A DNA stretch of 36,111 nucleotides from a virus. A program made the position numbers and the translations under genes. The stretch is taken from IMG/VR virus record IMGVR_UViG_3300002053_000032, positions 1-36,111 of that record, one strand, 5' to 3'. Shown here piece after piece: positions 17,768-24,468 of the stretch. The first letter of the stretch is position 1. Each line of letters begins with the position of its first letter. Below the pieces are notes generated by a model, which did no database searches, was not told the DNA's origin, and saw only the letters and a program-made list of their open reading frames with translations.

Positions 17768-17988
17768 CAGGCATCCTCCCAATCTATTGTAGGCTCAGTG
17801 CTCACGGTTCCGACTTTAACTACACTTAATTGATAAATTACAACATGTTCACCGTCTTCACATAACTCAAGAATTTTGATTTCTGCATCATCTAATGACT
17901 TGAAGGTTTCTATAATGTTTCCGTCTTTGTCAATAACTTCAGGAACAGGATTCTTACGACCGATTAAAAAATCTGTGTGCTTTGGCAT
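17767..17988 (-). CDS. Hypothetical 73-residue protein
   Basis: Unrecognised acidic protein (pattern VIDKDGNIIETFKSLDDAE, then ILELCEDGEHVVIYQ), probably a small alpha/beta fold. AAGGAGG lies 8 bases before the ATG. The ATG overlaps a TAA at 17988-17990 that closes an untranslated-looking in-frame extension of the upstream gene, and the stop overlaps the next start. It contains one 14-bp motif (17877-17890, - orientation). Confidence 0.6.
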   Translation of the reverse strand: MPKHTDFLIGRKNPVPEVIDKDGNIIETFKSLDDAEIKILELCEDGEHVVIYQLSVVKVGTVSTEPTIDWEDA

Positions 17989-18047
17989 TACTTTTCCTCC
18001 TTGAGAACATTTTCTAAAGTAGCCACAATGGCTTCTTCAGGGTTGTT

Positions 18048-18392
18048 TTAGCCACGATGTTGCTCCCGTTCTTCATTATCGAGTTTGATAGCTAATGCAA
18101 GCATACGTAGTGCCATATGTACTCTAGAAGATTGACCACCACCAACCATAGGTGTACAGAATTCTAAATCAATATGAAATTCTCCTTTTGTCATACCAAT
18201 ATGCCCGTCACCATCCTCACCAATAATAACTGTCAAATAACCATTAGGTGACATATCTTCATATCTACTATAGAATTTATGTGATTCGAGTGAAGGATAC
18301 CAAGCTGGCTCTTCAAGTAATTTAATAACTCGTTTTTCAAGTATGTCACCGGCTATAAATTCCATACCATCTAATGCAAGTTGTTCAGCCAC
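18048..18392 (-). CDS. Hypothetical protein, possibly truncated by an in-frame TAA
   Basis: A protein of about 114 residues. GTG 18392 has GGGGAGG 6 bases upstream and is preferred to TTG 18407. Seen: LEEPAWYPSLESHKFYSRYE and a Gly-rich middle (IIGEDGDGHIGMTKGEF), then a helix ending EEREQHRG. After the TAA at 18048-18050 the same frame stays open for 19 more codons with a plausible helix (NPEEAIVATLENVLKEEK) and stops at TAA overlapping the next ATG. The present stop may therefore be a recent nonsense change or a leaky stop. Function not recognised. Confidence 0.6.
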   Translation of the reverse strand: MAEQLALDGMEFIAGDILEKRVIKLLEEPAWYPSLESHKFYSRYEDMSPNGYLTVIIGEDGDGHIGMTKGEFHIDLEFCTPMVGGGQSSRVHMALRMLALAIKLDNEEREQHRG

Positions 18393-18582
18393 CTTTAACC
18401 TCCCCAATAGCCCAATCGCCGGCCTCTTCAGTAACCTTTAAATGTTTGATATGTTTAACATTTACACCAATAAATCTTCTATCAGCAAGCTCAACATGCT
18501 GAGTGATTTTATGCTCAAAGGCATACATGAGCAATCTACGTTGCTCATCAGAGAGTGAGTTTAATACTTCTTTTATACTCAT
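18385..18582 (-). CDS. Hypothetical 65-residue protein
   Basis: Starts MSIKEVLNSLSDEQRRLLMY, a helical N-terminus, then a basic stretch rich in His/Lys (VNVKHIKHLKVTEE). No clear Shine-Dalgarno is seen; instead a copy of the dispersed 14-bp motif (18588-18601) lies between the primase stop and this ATG. It overlaps the next gene by about 8 bases. Function unknown; by context an early replication accessory. Confidence 0.55.
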   Translation of the reverse strand: MSIKEVLNSLSDEQRRLLMYAFEHKITQHVELADRRFIGVNVKHIKHLKVTEEAGDWAIGEVKGG

Positions 18583-18587
18583 TGGTT

Positions 18588-18601
18588 TGATTTATTCATC
18601 A
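18588..18601 (-). promoter_or_regulatory. 14-bp motif at primase stop / next start
   Basis: Reads TGATGAATAAATCA on the - strand, an exact match to TGATK-N4-AATCA. It overlaps the primase stop and lies 6 bases before the next ATG. The same 14-mer (TGATTTATTCATCA on +) recurs at 9965 and 29862. Confidence 0.5.
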
Positions 18602-21285
18602 GCCGGAACTAAGTATCCATCCCTAATTATTAATTTAGAACTAGCTGGTTCTTCAGGCATTTGCACACCTGCCCAAGCAATATTACCAATAAAGAACTGT
18701 CCAGTTTTCCGGCAACGTCCTTTCGGGTATTGTGGTGGTAATTCTCTACCTACACGTATCTTACTCCATTTATGAATCTCATTTGGTTCAAGCCATTCTA
18801 TATATTTTTCATAAAGTTCTGAGAATTTGATTCTATGCCCATAACTATGAGCACATTTTTCTCTTAAAAATCTTTCCAACTCTGTTTGATTAAGTTCTTG
18901 TGCAATAACCTTATCTTCCGTGGCAAGTACCGGAACATTGAGTCGGTCATATGACGGTGGAATTTCCAAGCGCATAATCTCCGCAAGGAAATCCGGTGCT
19001 TCTTTCTCCAATAACGTGATAAGTTGCTTTTTAGGAATAAGCTCTGTTGGGTCGATAAGTTCAACATACGACATCGTGATTCTTGTATCACCGGTGAAGA
19101 TGGGACAACTTTGATGGTCGTTACTACACTGAATCCAGTGGGTCGAGTTGGGTATATGATACGGTGTCTTACCTTTACAATGAATGAGCAGCTCCCTACT
19201 GGTAACCCAATCCTTAATTCTGTTATAGGCTTGACGGTTACGTCGCAGGTCAGTTTCTTCAACAACACAAATTATAGCTCCTTCAAGTTCGGCATTGAAT
19301 CCTGCTTGAGAAATCAAAGCGGCATCTGCTCTCTTGTATCCTTTTGTTAGAAGGATATTGAGAGCTTCATGGAATATAGACTTACCGCTATTTTGTGGCC
19401 CGTAGAAGAATAAATAGGGTAAAGGTTCAAGTGGCTCTTGGAATAGTGAAGCTATCCAACACTTAAGATAGTCTCCACCTGTCAAGATTCCATTGGCTTT
19501 GCACCAAGGATTTGACTTGACTGTATCATCAAGACCTTTACCACAATGGTCAAGAATTCTTTTCCATGTTGGATAGTTTAAAGATTCTTTATTCTGTGTT
19601 GGTGTATAACGGAATTGAGCCGCATTCCGGTTCCATTCCCTATCACCGGGATATTCCGTTTGAAATGGCTTGTTAACTACTTTCCAACATTTGAAGACAC
19701 TGGCTCCAAGTATTGTAGTTATTTCTTTGTTACTTAATCCAAGTGAAGCTAGTGCCACACGAATATGCTGTAAAGGTTCGTGACGCCACTTGGCGTCTGA
19801 TTTAATCATCCAACCATAGTCTTCATTTGTTTCAGTAACAAGATGTCTGACTAAATCATCATAGTTTCCAACTTCCTGCTCAACAGGAGCCGAAACTTGA
19901 GTATTAAATATTTTTATCCATTCACTTTTCTTCGGCAACCACCCTTGCATTTCATCGGCGCGGTCGGCTTCTTTCCGCTCGACAACGGCAATAAGCCTAC
20001 CGTCTTTGTGCTGTTTGAGTTTTGCTTCACGGGACTTGAGAGGCGCACCGACATCAAGTGTGACGCCAAGCAACTGCGCCGATTTTTCGGCGACTTCAGC
20101 TTCTCTAAAAATAAAGCCGCCTTTAGGGTCTTCAAGCGCCCCAAACGCTTTGCTTGCAGTACGAAGGTCCGCCTCCCGATTAAGGTAACACCGGGTCCAA
20201 CCTTGACCGTCTTGGTCCCATGATTCATGTTCTTGTACTCCCGGTGTATAACGTCTTATTGTCCATGCACCTTTACGCATAGGGAATGCAAAACAGTTTT
20301 GTTCATTTGGGTTAGTTGCCTTGGTGTTTGATTCAAAAAATCCTTTGAAGTCTAATTCTTTATGAGCTTTCTGTAACCAATAAGTATGTGTTACAAGCAT
20401 ATGATGGTCTTGGTCCCACCACCAAAATGCATTCTCATTCTTTAAATACTCAATTAACTTTTTGTGTTCTTCATCAAGCGGGACTCGCGGTCTTTGTCCA
20501 GCAAGTTCTTCAAACGAATCCCCGCGTCCGATTGCTTCGATAAGTTGTGGGAGATTCTTGCGGCGTGAACCAGTAATAACTTTAACATGGTCACGCCAAT
20601 TCGGAGGGATTTCATCAAGGACTGTACCTTGTTTAATAAGTCTAAGACCATCTGTTCCCTCCATCTTGCGGTGCCATACCCACATGTTACCACCGCAGAT
20701 GTCAACTTTGCTATGAAAATCAAAACCAGTTAACGCAGACATCTTGCCAAGGATTGCCCTAGCAAGTGCTGCATGTTCATTATGATTCTTTGTTGGAATA
20801 TCTTTCAGGAATACATACAAATGTATGCCAGTTCCTGAAGTAGATTTACGGACTGTGACCCAAGGGATTTTTGAAGCAGCATCCCTAACAGCTTCTAATT
20901 CTTCATTAGTTAGTTTACCACCATGTTTATCACTGTGTCCAATTATGGCATCAAAATCAAATGCTACCCACTTGGAGCATCTATGTAACCAATCCCAACC
21001 GGTCATGCCTATTGCTTCAGCATGTTCAGCTAAGTCAAACTTGATTTCTTTATCAGAGTATTCAGGCTCGGTAGAGGCTTTATAAGGTATCCTAAAACTT
21101 TTCCAAGTAGTTAAGCCGTCGGTCCAACCATGCCAACGCCTACCTTCAAATTCAGCGTCAACACGTTCGCCGCCGTCTTGGGCGACATTGACTTGGCATT
21201 CTATATGCAAGCCGTACAAATCGGCTAAATCTTTGTGTGTCTTTGCTGATAAGAATCGTTTGATTGCCTCTGACCGCGTTGGCAT
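18592..21285 (-). CDS. Primase (AEP) - SF3 (D5-type) helicase
   Basis: An 897-residue replication enzyme expected to prime and unwind phage DNA. N-terminal archaeo-eukaryotic primase-like part: VAFDFDAI (Asp 110/112, metal site) and SGTGIHLYVF at 150-159 (the sGxHxxF nucleotide-binding motif). C-terminal SF3 helicase: Walker A GPQNSGKS near residue 628, VVEETDL as Walker B, and motif C WIQCSND near 717. It starts at the ATG ending at 21285; AAGGTG lies upstream, and a 14-bp motif copy occupies the space between it and the ATG. It is the first gene of the leftward operon, divergent from ParB-like 1. Confidence 0.9.
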   Translation of the reverse strand: MPTRSEAIKRFLSAKTHKDLADLYGLHIECQVNVAQDGGERVDAEFEGRRWHGWTDGLTTWKSFRIPYKASTEPEYSDKEIKFDLAEHAEAIGMTGWDWLHRCSKWVAFDFDAIIGHSDKHGGKLTNEELEAVRDAASKIPWVTVRKSTSGTGIHLYVFLKDIPTKNHNEHAALARAILGKMSALTGFDFHSKVDICGGNMWVWHRKMEGTDGLRLIKQGTVLDEIPPNWRDHVKVITGSRRKNLPQLIEAIGRGDSFEELAGQRPRVPLDEEHKKLIEYLKNENAFWWWDQDHHMLVTHTYWLQKAHKELDFKGFFESNTKATNPNEQNCFAFPMRKGAWTIRRYTPGVQEHESWDQDGQGWTRCYLNREADLRTASKAFGALEDPKGGFIFREAEVAEKSAQLLGVTLDVGAPLKSREAKLKQHKDGRLIAVVERKEADRADEMQGWLPKKSEWIKIFNTQVSAPVEQEVGNYDDLVRHLVTETNEDYGWMIKSDAKWRHEPLQHIRVALASLGLSNKEITTILGASVFKCWKVVNKPFQTEYPGDREWNRNAAQFRYTPTQNKESLNYPTWKRILDHCGKGLDDTVKSNPWCKANGILTGGDYLKCWIASLFQEPLEPLPYLFFYGPQNSGKSIFHEALNILLTKGYKRADAALISQAGFNAELEGAIICVVEETDLRRNRQAYNRIKDWVTSRELLIHCKGKTPYHIPNSTHWIQCSNDHQSCPIFTGDTRITMSYVELIDPTELIPKKQLITLLEKEAPDFLAEIMRLEIPPSYDRLNVPVLATEDKVIAQELNQTELERFLREKCAHSYGHRIKFSELYEKYIEWLEPNEIHKWSKIRVGRELPPQYPKGRCRKTGQFFIGNIAWAGVQMPEEPASSKLIIRDGYLVPADE

Positions 21286-21298
21286 GATTAAAAAATCA
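21285..21298 (-). promoter_or_regulatory. 14-bp motif covering the primase start
   Basis: On the - strand TGATTTTTTAATCA; its last A is the first base of the primase ATG, and it fills the space after the Shine-Dalgarno. This is a position where a bound protein or an mRNA fold could control translation or early transcription. Confidence 0.55.
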
Positions 21299-21412
21299 CC
21301 TTTCTTGGGCTTGATAAAATTATCAAAACTTAAAAATCAAATCATTTTTCAGGGATTCAAGAATCCGCCACTAGGCTTTACGGTTATTTACTGGAAATTT
21401 TAACTGAAATCT

Positions 21413-21438
21413 GTAAGTTACGTAATTAGGTCACTTAC
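21413..21438. promoter_or_regulatory. Imperfect 26-bp palindrome (operator-like)
   Basis: Half-sites GTAAGTTACGTAA and TTAGGTCACTTAC, symmetric except for two base pairs. Same family as 21538-21565, 33033-33058 and 33107-33130 (consensus half TAAGTSACSTAA). Confidence 0.65.
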
Positions 21439-21452
21439 TGTTTTACCTACTG

Positions 21453-21473
21453 ACTGTAGTAAAATCCTACAGT
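21453..21473. other. Short inverted repeat
   Basis: ACTGTAG - 7-base spacer - CTACAGT, perfect 7-bp arms, between the two large palindromes. It could form a hairpin or be a binding site. Confidence 0.5.
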
Positions 21474-21537
21474 AATAATAATATATTAAGGAATATCCTA
21501 TTATAATATAGCGCGGGAGAGAGTCAGTCATATCGAA

Positions 21538-21565
21538 CGTAAGTCACGTAATTACGTGACTTACG
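21538..21565. promoter_or_regulatory. Perfect 28-bp palindrome (operator-like)
   Basis: Half-site CGTAAGTCACGTAA followed by its exact reverse complement. Length and perfect symmetry suggest a high-affinity site for a dimeric or tetrameric DNA-binding protein. Confidence 0.75.
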
Positions 21566-21625
21566 GATTTTGGTTAAATTTTCCGGTAAATATCCGTAAA
21601 ACCGTGTGAGGGACTATAGACTTTC

Positions 21626-21649
21626 AGGAGGGAGGTGCCTATGCGTTAG
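21626..21649 (+). other. Strong Shine-Dalgarno with two-codon minigene
   Basis: AGGAGGGAGG is followed, at good spacing, by ATG CGT TAG (21641-21649), a Met-Arg-stop frame, about 75 bases before ParB-like 1. It may be a leader minigene or an accidental start. No longer frame begins here. Confidence 0.4.
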
Positions 21650-21680
21650 TTTTGATTTGATTTCTGTTTATCGGTCGGTT

Positions 21681-21694
21681 TGATTTTCTAATCA
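21681..21694 (+). promoter_or_regulatory. 14-bp motif upstream of ParB-like 1
   Basis: TGATTTTCTAATCA. Directly next to it, 21694-21707 (AGATGCAAAAATCA) is a one-mismatch copy ending in the Shine-Dalgarno AAGGAG. The two lie in tandem just before the ParB-like 1 start. Confidence 0.5.
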
Positions 21695-21722
21695 GATGCA
21701 AAAATCAAGGAGAGAATGGAAG

Positions 21723-22697
21723 ATGGGACAGCTAACTACTATTAAACTGGCAGAAATCCGCGAGAACCCCGTTGCCCTTCGTTCGGTCAATAAGGACTCT
21801 GAGCAGTATCAGGGACTTGTTGATTCAATCAGACAGAAGGGCTTTTTCGGCGCTATCACTGTCCGTCAGCAGGAGGACAAGGAAAGCGGCGATACCTATT
21901 ACGAGTTGGTGGACGGTCTGCACCGTTTCTGTGCCGCCAAGGATGCTGGCCTTGAGGAAATTAACTGCGATATCGTCACTTATGGCGATGATGCAGTTCT
22001 TGAGGCACAAATCATGGCGAATATTCACAAGGTGGAGACTCGCCCCGTTGAGTATTCCAAGCAGTTGACACGCATCCTTACCCGTAATCCGCTTATGACT
22101 GAGGCCGAGCTTGCGACTAAGCTTGGCAAGTCTCCGCAGTGGATTCAGCAGAGGCTTGGACTGACCAAGATTTCCGATGAGGGAATCATCAAGTTGGTCG
22201 ATGAGGGAAAAATCAAACTGGCAAACGCCTATGCCCTTGCCAAGCTTCCGCCTGAGGAAATGGCGAATTTCGTTGACAGGGCTATGACTCAACAGCCTGA
22301 CGAGTTTGTTCCGGCTGTCAACGCCCGCGTGAAGGAGATTCGTGAGGCCAAGAGGGCCGGGCAGGATGCCGCTCCCGCCGAGTTCCAGCCTGTTGCTTTC
22401 ATGCAGAAGCTTACTGACATCAAGACAGAGCTTGAGAGTGGTGCGGTCGCTAAGGTGCTGTGTCAGGGCCTTAAGACTCCCGCTGACGGCTTTGCTATGG
22501 CTGTCAAGTGGGCACTGCACCTTGACCCGAAATCCGTTGAGGCTCAGAAGGCCAAGGACGAGGAGCGCAAGCAGAAGGTTGAGGAGCAGAAGAAGAAGCG
22601 TGAGGCGGAGAAGGCCAAGAAGCGTGCTGAGAAGGCCAAGGAGAAGGCCGAGGAGGCCGCGAAGGCTGCCGCCGAAGCTGCTGCAAATCTTGAGTGA
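21723..22697 (+). CDS. ParB-like nuclease-fold/HTH protein 1
   Basis: A 324-residue protein. An N-terminal ParB/Srx-type domain carries ELVDGLHRFCAAK (residues 61-73, in place of GERRxxA) and NIHKVETRPVEY (100-111). An HTH follows (ELATKLGKSPQWIQQRLGL). The last 60 residues are an Ala/Lys/Glu coiled coil. It may bind DNA sites for partition, replication control or transcription. The AAGGAG to ATG 21723 spacing (about 9) decides the start over ATG 21696. Codon use is strikingly GC-rich (GCC, GAG, AAG, CGC) against AT-rich neighbours. The stop codon TGA is the first part of a 14-bp motif copy (22695-22708). Confidence 0.85.
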   Translation: MGQLTTIKLAEIRENPVALRSVNKDSEQYQGLVDSIRQKGFFGAITVRQQEDKESGDTYYELVDGLHRFCAAKDAGLEEINCDIVTYGDDAVLEAQIMANIHKVETRPVEYSKQLTRILTRNPLMTEAELATKLGKSPQWIQQRLGLTKISDEGIIKLVDEGKIKLANAYALAKLPPEEMANFVDRAMTQQPDEFVPAVNARVKEIREAKRAGQDAAPAEFQPVAFMQKLTDIKTELESGAVAKVLCQGLKTPADGFAMAVKWALHLDPKSVEAQKAKDEERKQKVEEQKKKREAEKAKKRAEKAKEKAEEAAKAAAEAAANLE

Positions 22698-22708
22698 TTT
22701 CTAAATCA
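22695..22708 (+). promoter_or_regulatory. 14-bp motif between ParB-like 1 and next gene
   Basis: TGATTTCTAAATCA, beginning with the TGA stop of ParB-like 1 and ending about 20 bases before the Shine-Dalgarno of the next gene. Confidence 0.45.
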
Positions 22709-22733
22709 TCGAACATAGAGAAAGGAACCAACA

Positions 22734-23393
22734 ATGCCTGAGAATGAAAATGCCATGATACCGGCGGAAGTGGCCGGTGGCCTTGCAAAGTTCGATGATG
22801 ATGTATTCGCCAAGATGAAGTCGGGGGACTTCCTTCCTAGACTTCAGCTTATGACGGCCAACAGTGATAAGTGTAAGGAAGGGCAGTTCCCCATTAATCA
22901 CTATGCCTTTATCCGTGACCAGAATTTTCAGGACTTGGGTGAAACCGTTGATGTTTTAATCATCACTTGGAGGCCAAAGGCTCTTGAAATTGGTGATGAT
23001 GTTACAAGCGTGTTCGACCCTGAGCATGAAGAGTTCGCACGGATACAGGAGAAATCTGCGGAGGCCAATTCCGGTTGCATGTACGGGCCGGAGTTCCTTG
23101 TCTATATTCCTCAAATCAATGAGTTCGCAACATTCTTCTGTGGCTCCAAATCATCGAGGCGGGAGGCCCCAAACATCCGAGCATTAATGACGAAACCTGC
23201 AACATTGAAGTCAAGGTTTGTTGAAACCAAAAAGTATAAGTGGTATACTCCCGCTGTCACTCCTTGTTCCACTCCGTTCAATCCTCCTGATATGGACGCA
23301 CTGAAGAAGATTGTTGATAAATTCAACAATCCTCCAAAGTTCGAGAAGGAAGTTGCGGACGGCGCCGACGAAAAGGATGGGCGCGAACGGTAA
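22734..23393 (+). CDS. Conserved phage replication-region protein, possibly ssDNA-binding
   Basis: A 219-residue protein. It has FLPRLQLMTANSDKCKEGQF near 33, DVLIITWRPKAL near 73, an SGCMYGPEFLVYIP strand pair and GSKSSRREAPNIR near 137, then an acidic tail (FEKEVADGADEKDGRER). It resembles a phage protein often found beside DNA polymerase and helicase genes. Beta-rich content plus an acidic C-terminus suits a single-strand-binding protein, but I cannot prove that. GC-rich like ParB-like 1, and directly downstream with an AAAGGA site. It contains one 14-bp motif (22949-22962). Confidence 0.6.
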   Translation: MPENENAMIPAEVAGGLAKFDDDVFAKMKSGDFLPRLQLMTANSDKCKEGQFPINHYAFIRDQNFQDLGETVDVLIITWRPKALEIGDDVTSVFDPEHEEFARIQEKSAEANSGCMYGPEFLVYIPQINEFATFFCGSKSSRREAPNIRALMTKPATLKSRFVETKKYKWYTPAVTPCSTPFNPPDMDALKKIVDKFNNPPKFEKEVADGADEKDGRER

Positions 23394-23403
23394 TCGCGTT
23401 CAA

Positions 23404-23435
23404 GGGTGGGACCGGTCGGGGGACCGGTCCCACCC
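23404..23435 (+). terminator. Very stable hairpin, terminator-like
   Basis: A perfect 14-bp GC-rich stem (GGGTGGGACCGGTC with its complement) and a GGGG loop, 10 bases after the preceding stop. What follows is ACTATTAATT rather than a T-run, so termination may be partial or the hairpin may protect the mRNA 3' end. It separates the GC-rich ParB/SSB-like pair from the AT-rich genes. Confidence 0.6.
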
Positions 23436-23458
23436 ACTATTAATTAGGTAAGGCTAAA

Positions 23459-23971
23459 ATGGATTATAAAGTCTACCCGTTAGCAATAACGCAAGTTTCT
23501 TGGCAGACCTTTATACAGGTTTGTCAAGAAACATTAGGTTTCTCACCGACTCGCGGCCTTGATAAACAAGGTTTGTCGGTCGAGAAACCTTCTGCATTTT
23601 TGGCTTGTCTTGATTTAGAGAACAAACCACTAGACAATTTACGTAATCGCTTAAGTCTTACGTTTGAGCATTTTAGTGTTAGTTTTATAATCAAAGGTAA
23701 TGAGAAGTTACTTAAGCAAATTGCATTTCTTGGTACTTTGCACATTGTGCATAAGCAGCAAAATGATGATTTTTTAATCATCGTTTCCGGCACAATGGAT
23801 AAGTGGTATAGCACAGTTTTAAGAGCTTGTCAAGAACACAGACCAAAAGAATTACGTTGGGTATTTAATGTAATCTTTGCATTCTTCAAAGACGCAGGAT
23901 TCGGGGATGTTTGGCATGGCAAAGAACGTAAAACATTGCCCGATAATACATTTGTGTTTGTTTTCAGGTAG
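23459..23971 (+). CDS. Hypothetical 170-residue protein
   Basis: Unrecognised. Mixed alpha/beta, rich in Phe and Leu, with an N-terminal YKVYPLAITQVSWQTFIQVC and a C-terminal aromatic cluster ending TLPDNTFVFVFR. FAFFKDAGFGDVWHGKERK near 140-160 looks like the best-conserved part. No signal or membrane helix. It contains a perfect-armed 14-bp motif (23767-23780). The stop lies inside the first hairpin of the RNA cluster, so the mRNA end and that structure overlap. Early/middle gene by position. Confidence 0.6.
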   Translation: MDYKVYPLAITQVSWQTFIQVCQETLGFSPTRGLDKQGLSVEKPSAFLACLDLENKPLDNLRNRLSLTFEHFSVSFIIKGNEKLLKQIAFLGTLHIVHKQQNDDFLIIVSGTMDKWYSTVLRACQEHRPKELRWVFNVIFAFFKDAGFGDVWHGKERKTLPDNTFVFVFR

Positions 23972-24036
23972 GGCCGATTTAGGGGTTTGCTTCGTTTTTC
24001 CTCTAATCGGGGTAACTGCCTAGCCAGCACCCTACC
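23967..24036 (+). ncRNA. Unclassified structured RNA element A
   Basis: A 70-base element closed by a perfect 7-bp helix (GGTAGGG with CCCTACC). Inside is an 11-bp helix CCGATT-AGGGG with CCTCTAATCGG (one bulged T, one G-U) and a 14-base U-rich loop, then about 19 single-stranded bases. It overlaps the stop of the upstream gene and precedes the tmRNA. It matches no family I know; it could be a processing signal, a regulatory RNA or a decayed tRNA-like element. Confidence 0.4.
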
Positions 24037-24044
24037 ATATACTT

Positions 24045-24112
24045 TTAGGGAGTGGCTGAAATGTACAGACCGTTGCACCGGCGCGCGGCTTGCAGAGTAG
24101 GTCACTCCCTAA
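24045..24112 (+). ncRNA. Unclassified structured RNA element B
   Basis: A perfect 10-bp closing helix (TTAGGGAGTG with CACTCCCTAA) around 48 bases that include an inner TGCA-CCG stem with CGG-CT-TGCA. The 7-bp GGGAGTG/CACTCCC and the following GGCTGAAATG recall a tRNA acceptor and D-arm, but there is no T-arm or CCA and it is too short. It ends where the palindrome upstream of the tmRNA begins. Possibly a decayed tRNA or a leader processed with the tmRNA. Confidence 0.4.
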
Positions 24113-24126
24113 TGATTTTAAAATCA
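24113..24126. promoter_or_regulatory. Perfect-palindrome copy of the 14-bp motif before tmRNA
   Basis: TGATTTTAAAATCA is fully self-complementary (16 bp with the flanking A and T) and ends 1 base before the tmRNA 5' end. It could be a regulatory site or a processing-related hairpin. Confidence 0.55.
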
Positions 24127-24220
24127 TGGGGGCGAAATGGTTTCGACGGTGTAGAGGAGATAGTTTCTGCGTGTCGAGGTTGGTCGGTGGGCCTCGTAAA
24201 AAGCCGACTAAAACTAAACT

Positions 24221-24247
24221 GCCGCTCCGCGGCGCATGGCTGCTTGA
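24221..24247 (+). other. tmRNA tag reading frame (AAPRRMAA)
   Basis: The resume codon GCC follows AAACTAAACT. Eight codons encode Ala-Ala-Pro-Arg-Arg-Met-Ala-Ala, then TGA in the loop of helix 5. With the tRNA-borne Ala the tag would be A-AAPRRMAA. The Met-Ala-Ala end resembles the Leu-Ala-Ala that ClpXP recognises; Pro-Arg-Arg replaces the usual polar/acidic middle. Frame chosen by the position of the resume codon and the stop in helix 5. Confidence 0.8.
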
Positions 24248-24306
24248 CGCAGCCACGTTCACCGATAAGATTGGTGTGGTAGTCGGATGAGCGTCATACA
24301 ACACCG

Positions 24307-24344
24307 GACAGTGGGAAAGACTACTGACAGTGGGAAAGACTACA
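24307..24344 (+). repeat. 19-nt tandem duplication inside the tmRNA
   Basis: GACAGTGGGAAAGACTAC occurs at 24307-24324 and again at 24326-24343 (period 19; the 19th base differs). Each copy ends in GACTAC, which can pair with GTAGTC at 24279-24284, so two alternative helices are possible in the pseudoknot domain. Confidence 0.85.
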
Positions 24345-24468
24345 AACCAATGCCGAGTTGGCGGTGACTGGATACCGTAAATACCAGTACACACGTAGAC
24401 GAGACTATTAAATCTAGGCCGGACGCGGGTTCGATTCCCGCCGCCTCCACCAAGTTTGGGGGTATATT

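Larger units (their letters stand above)
21286..21722. promoter_or_regulatory. Divergent intergenic regulatory region / possible replication origin
   Basis: A 437-bp gene-free stretch between the leftward primase and rightward ParB-like 1. It holds an imperfect 26-bp palindrome (21413-21438), a 7-bp stem hairpin (21453-21473), a TATAAT at 21502-21507, a perfect 28-bp palindrome (21538-21565), a strong AGGAGG with a two-codon frame (21626-21649), a repeat shared with the 32.9-kb region (AGTTTTGATTTGATTT and TCGGTCGGT), an AT-rich palindrome TGATAAAATTATCA (21312-21325) and 14-bp motif copies at both ends. Divergent early promoters under operator control, or an origin, would suit this; neither is proven. 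Confidence 0.65.
24128..24452 (+). ncRNA. ssrA: Phage tmRNA (transfer-messenger RNA)
   Basis: A 325-base gene. It acts in trans-translation: alanylated by AlaRS, bound by SmpB, it rescues stalled ribosomes and tags the nascent protein. Seen: 5' end GGGGGCGAAATGGTTTCGAC and 3' end with GCGGG-TTCGATT-CCCGC as T-arm, a 7-bp acceptor stem (GGGGGCG with CGCCTCC, one G-U) and encoded CCA. The CGAGG...CCTCGTAAAAAGCCGAC block is the conserved first pseudoknot. The tag frame starts at 24221, and helix 5 (GGCTGC-TTGAC-GCAGCC) carries the stop. A 19-base tandem duplication lies at 24307-24344. No SmpB gene is visible, so the host protein would be used. Confidence 0.93.

Noticed and set aside
21610-21620. 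ACTATAG resembling a T7-type promoter core
   Set aside because: Only 7 bases match and no single-subunit RNA polymerase is in the window; a sigma factor is present instead.
21825-22520. 231-residue open frame on the - strand inside ParB-like 1
   Set aside because: Antisense of a GC-rich gene with clear ParB motifs; such shadows are common in GC-rich codon use.
22342-22704. 120-residue + frame, extremely Arg/Leu/Ser-rich
   Set aside because: Out-of-frame reading of the Ala/Lys/Glu coiled coil of ParB-like 1.
24045-24112. Possible second tRNA before the tmRNA
   Set aside because: Acceptor-like stem and D-arm echo but no anticodon arm, T-arm or CCA, and too short.
24052-24290. Two + frames (66 and 76 residues) across the tmRNA 5' part
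   Set aside because: They are accidental readings of a structured RNA; the tmRNA features are complete.
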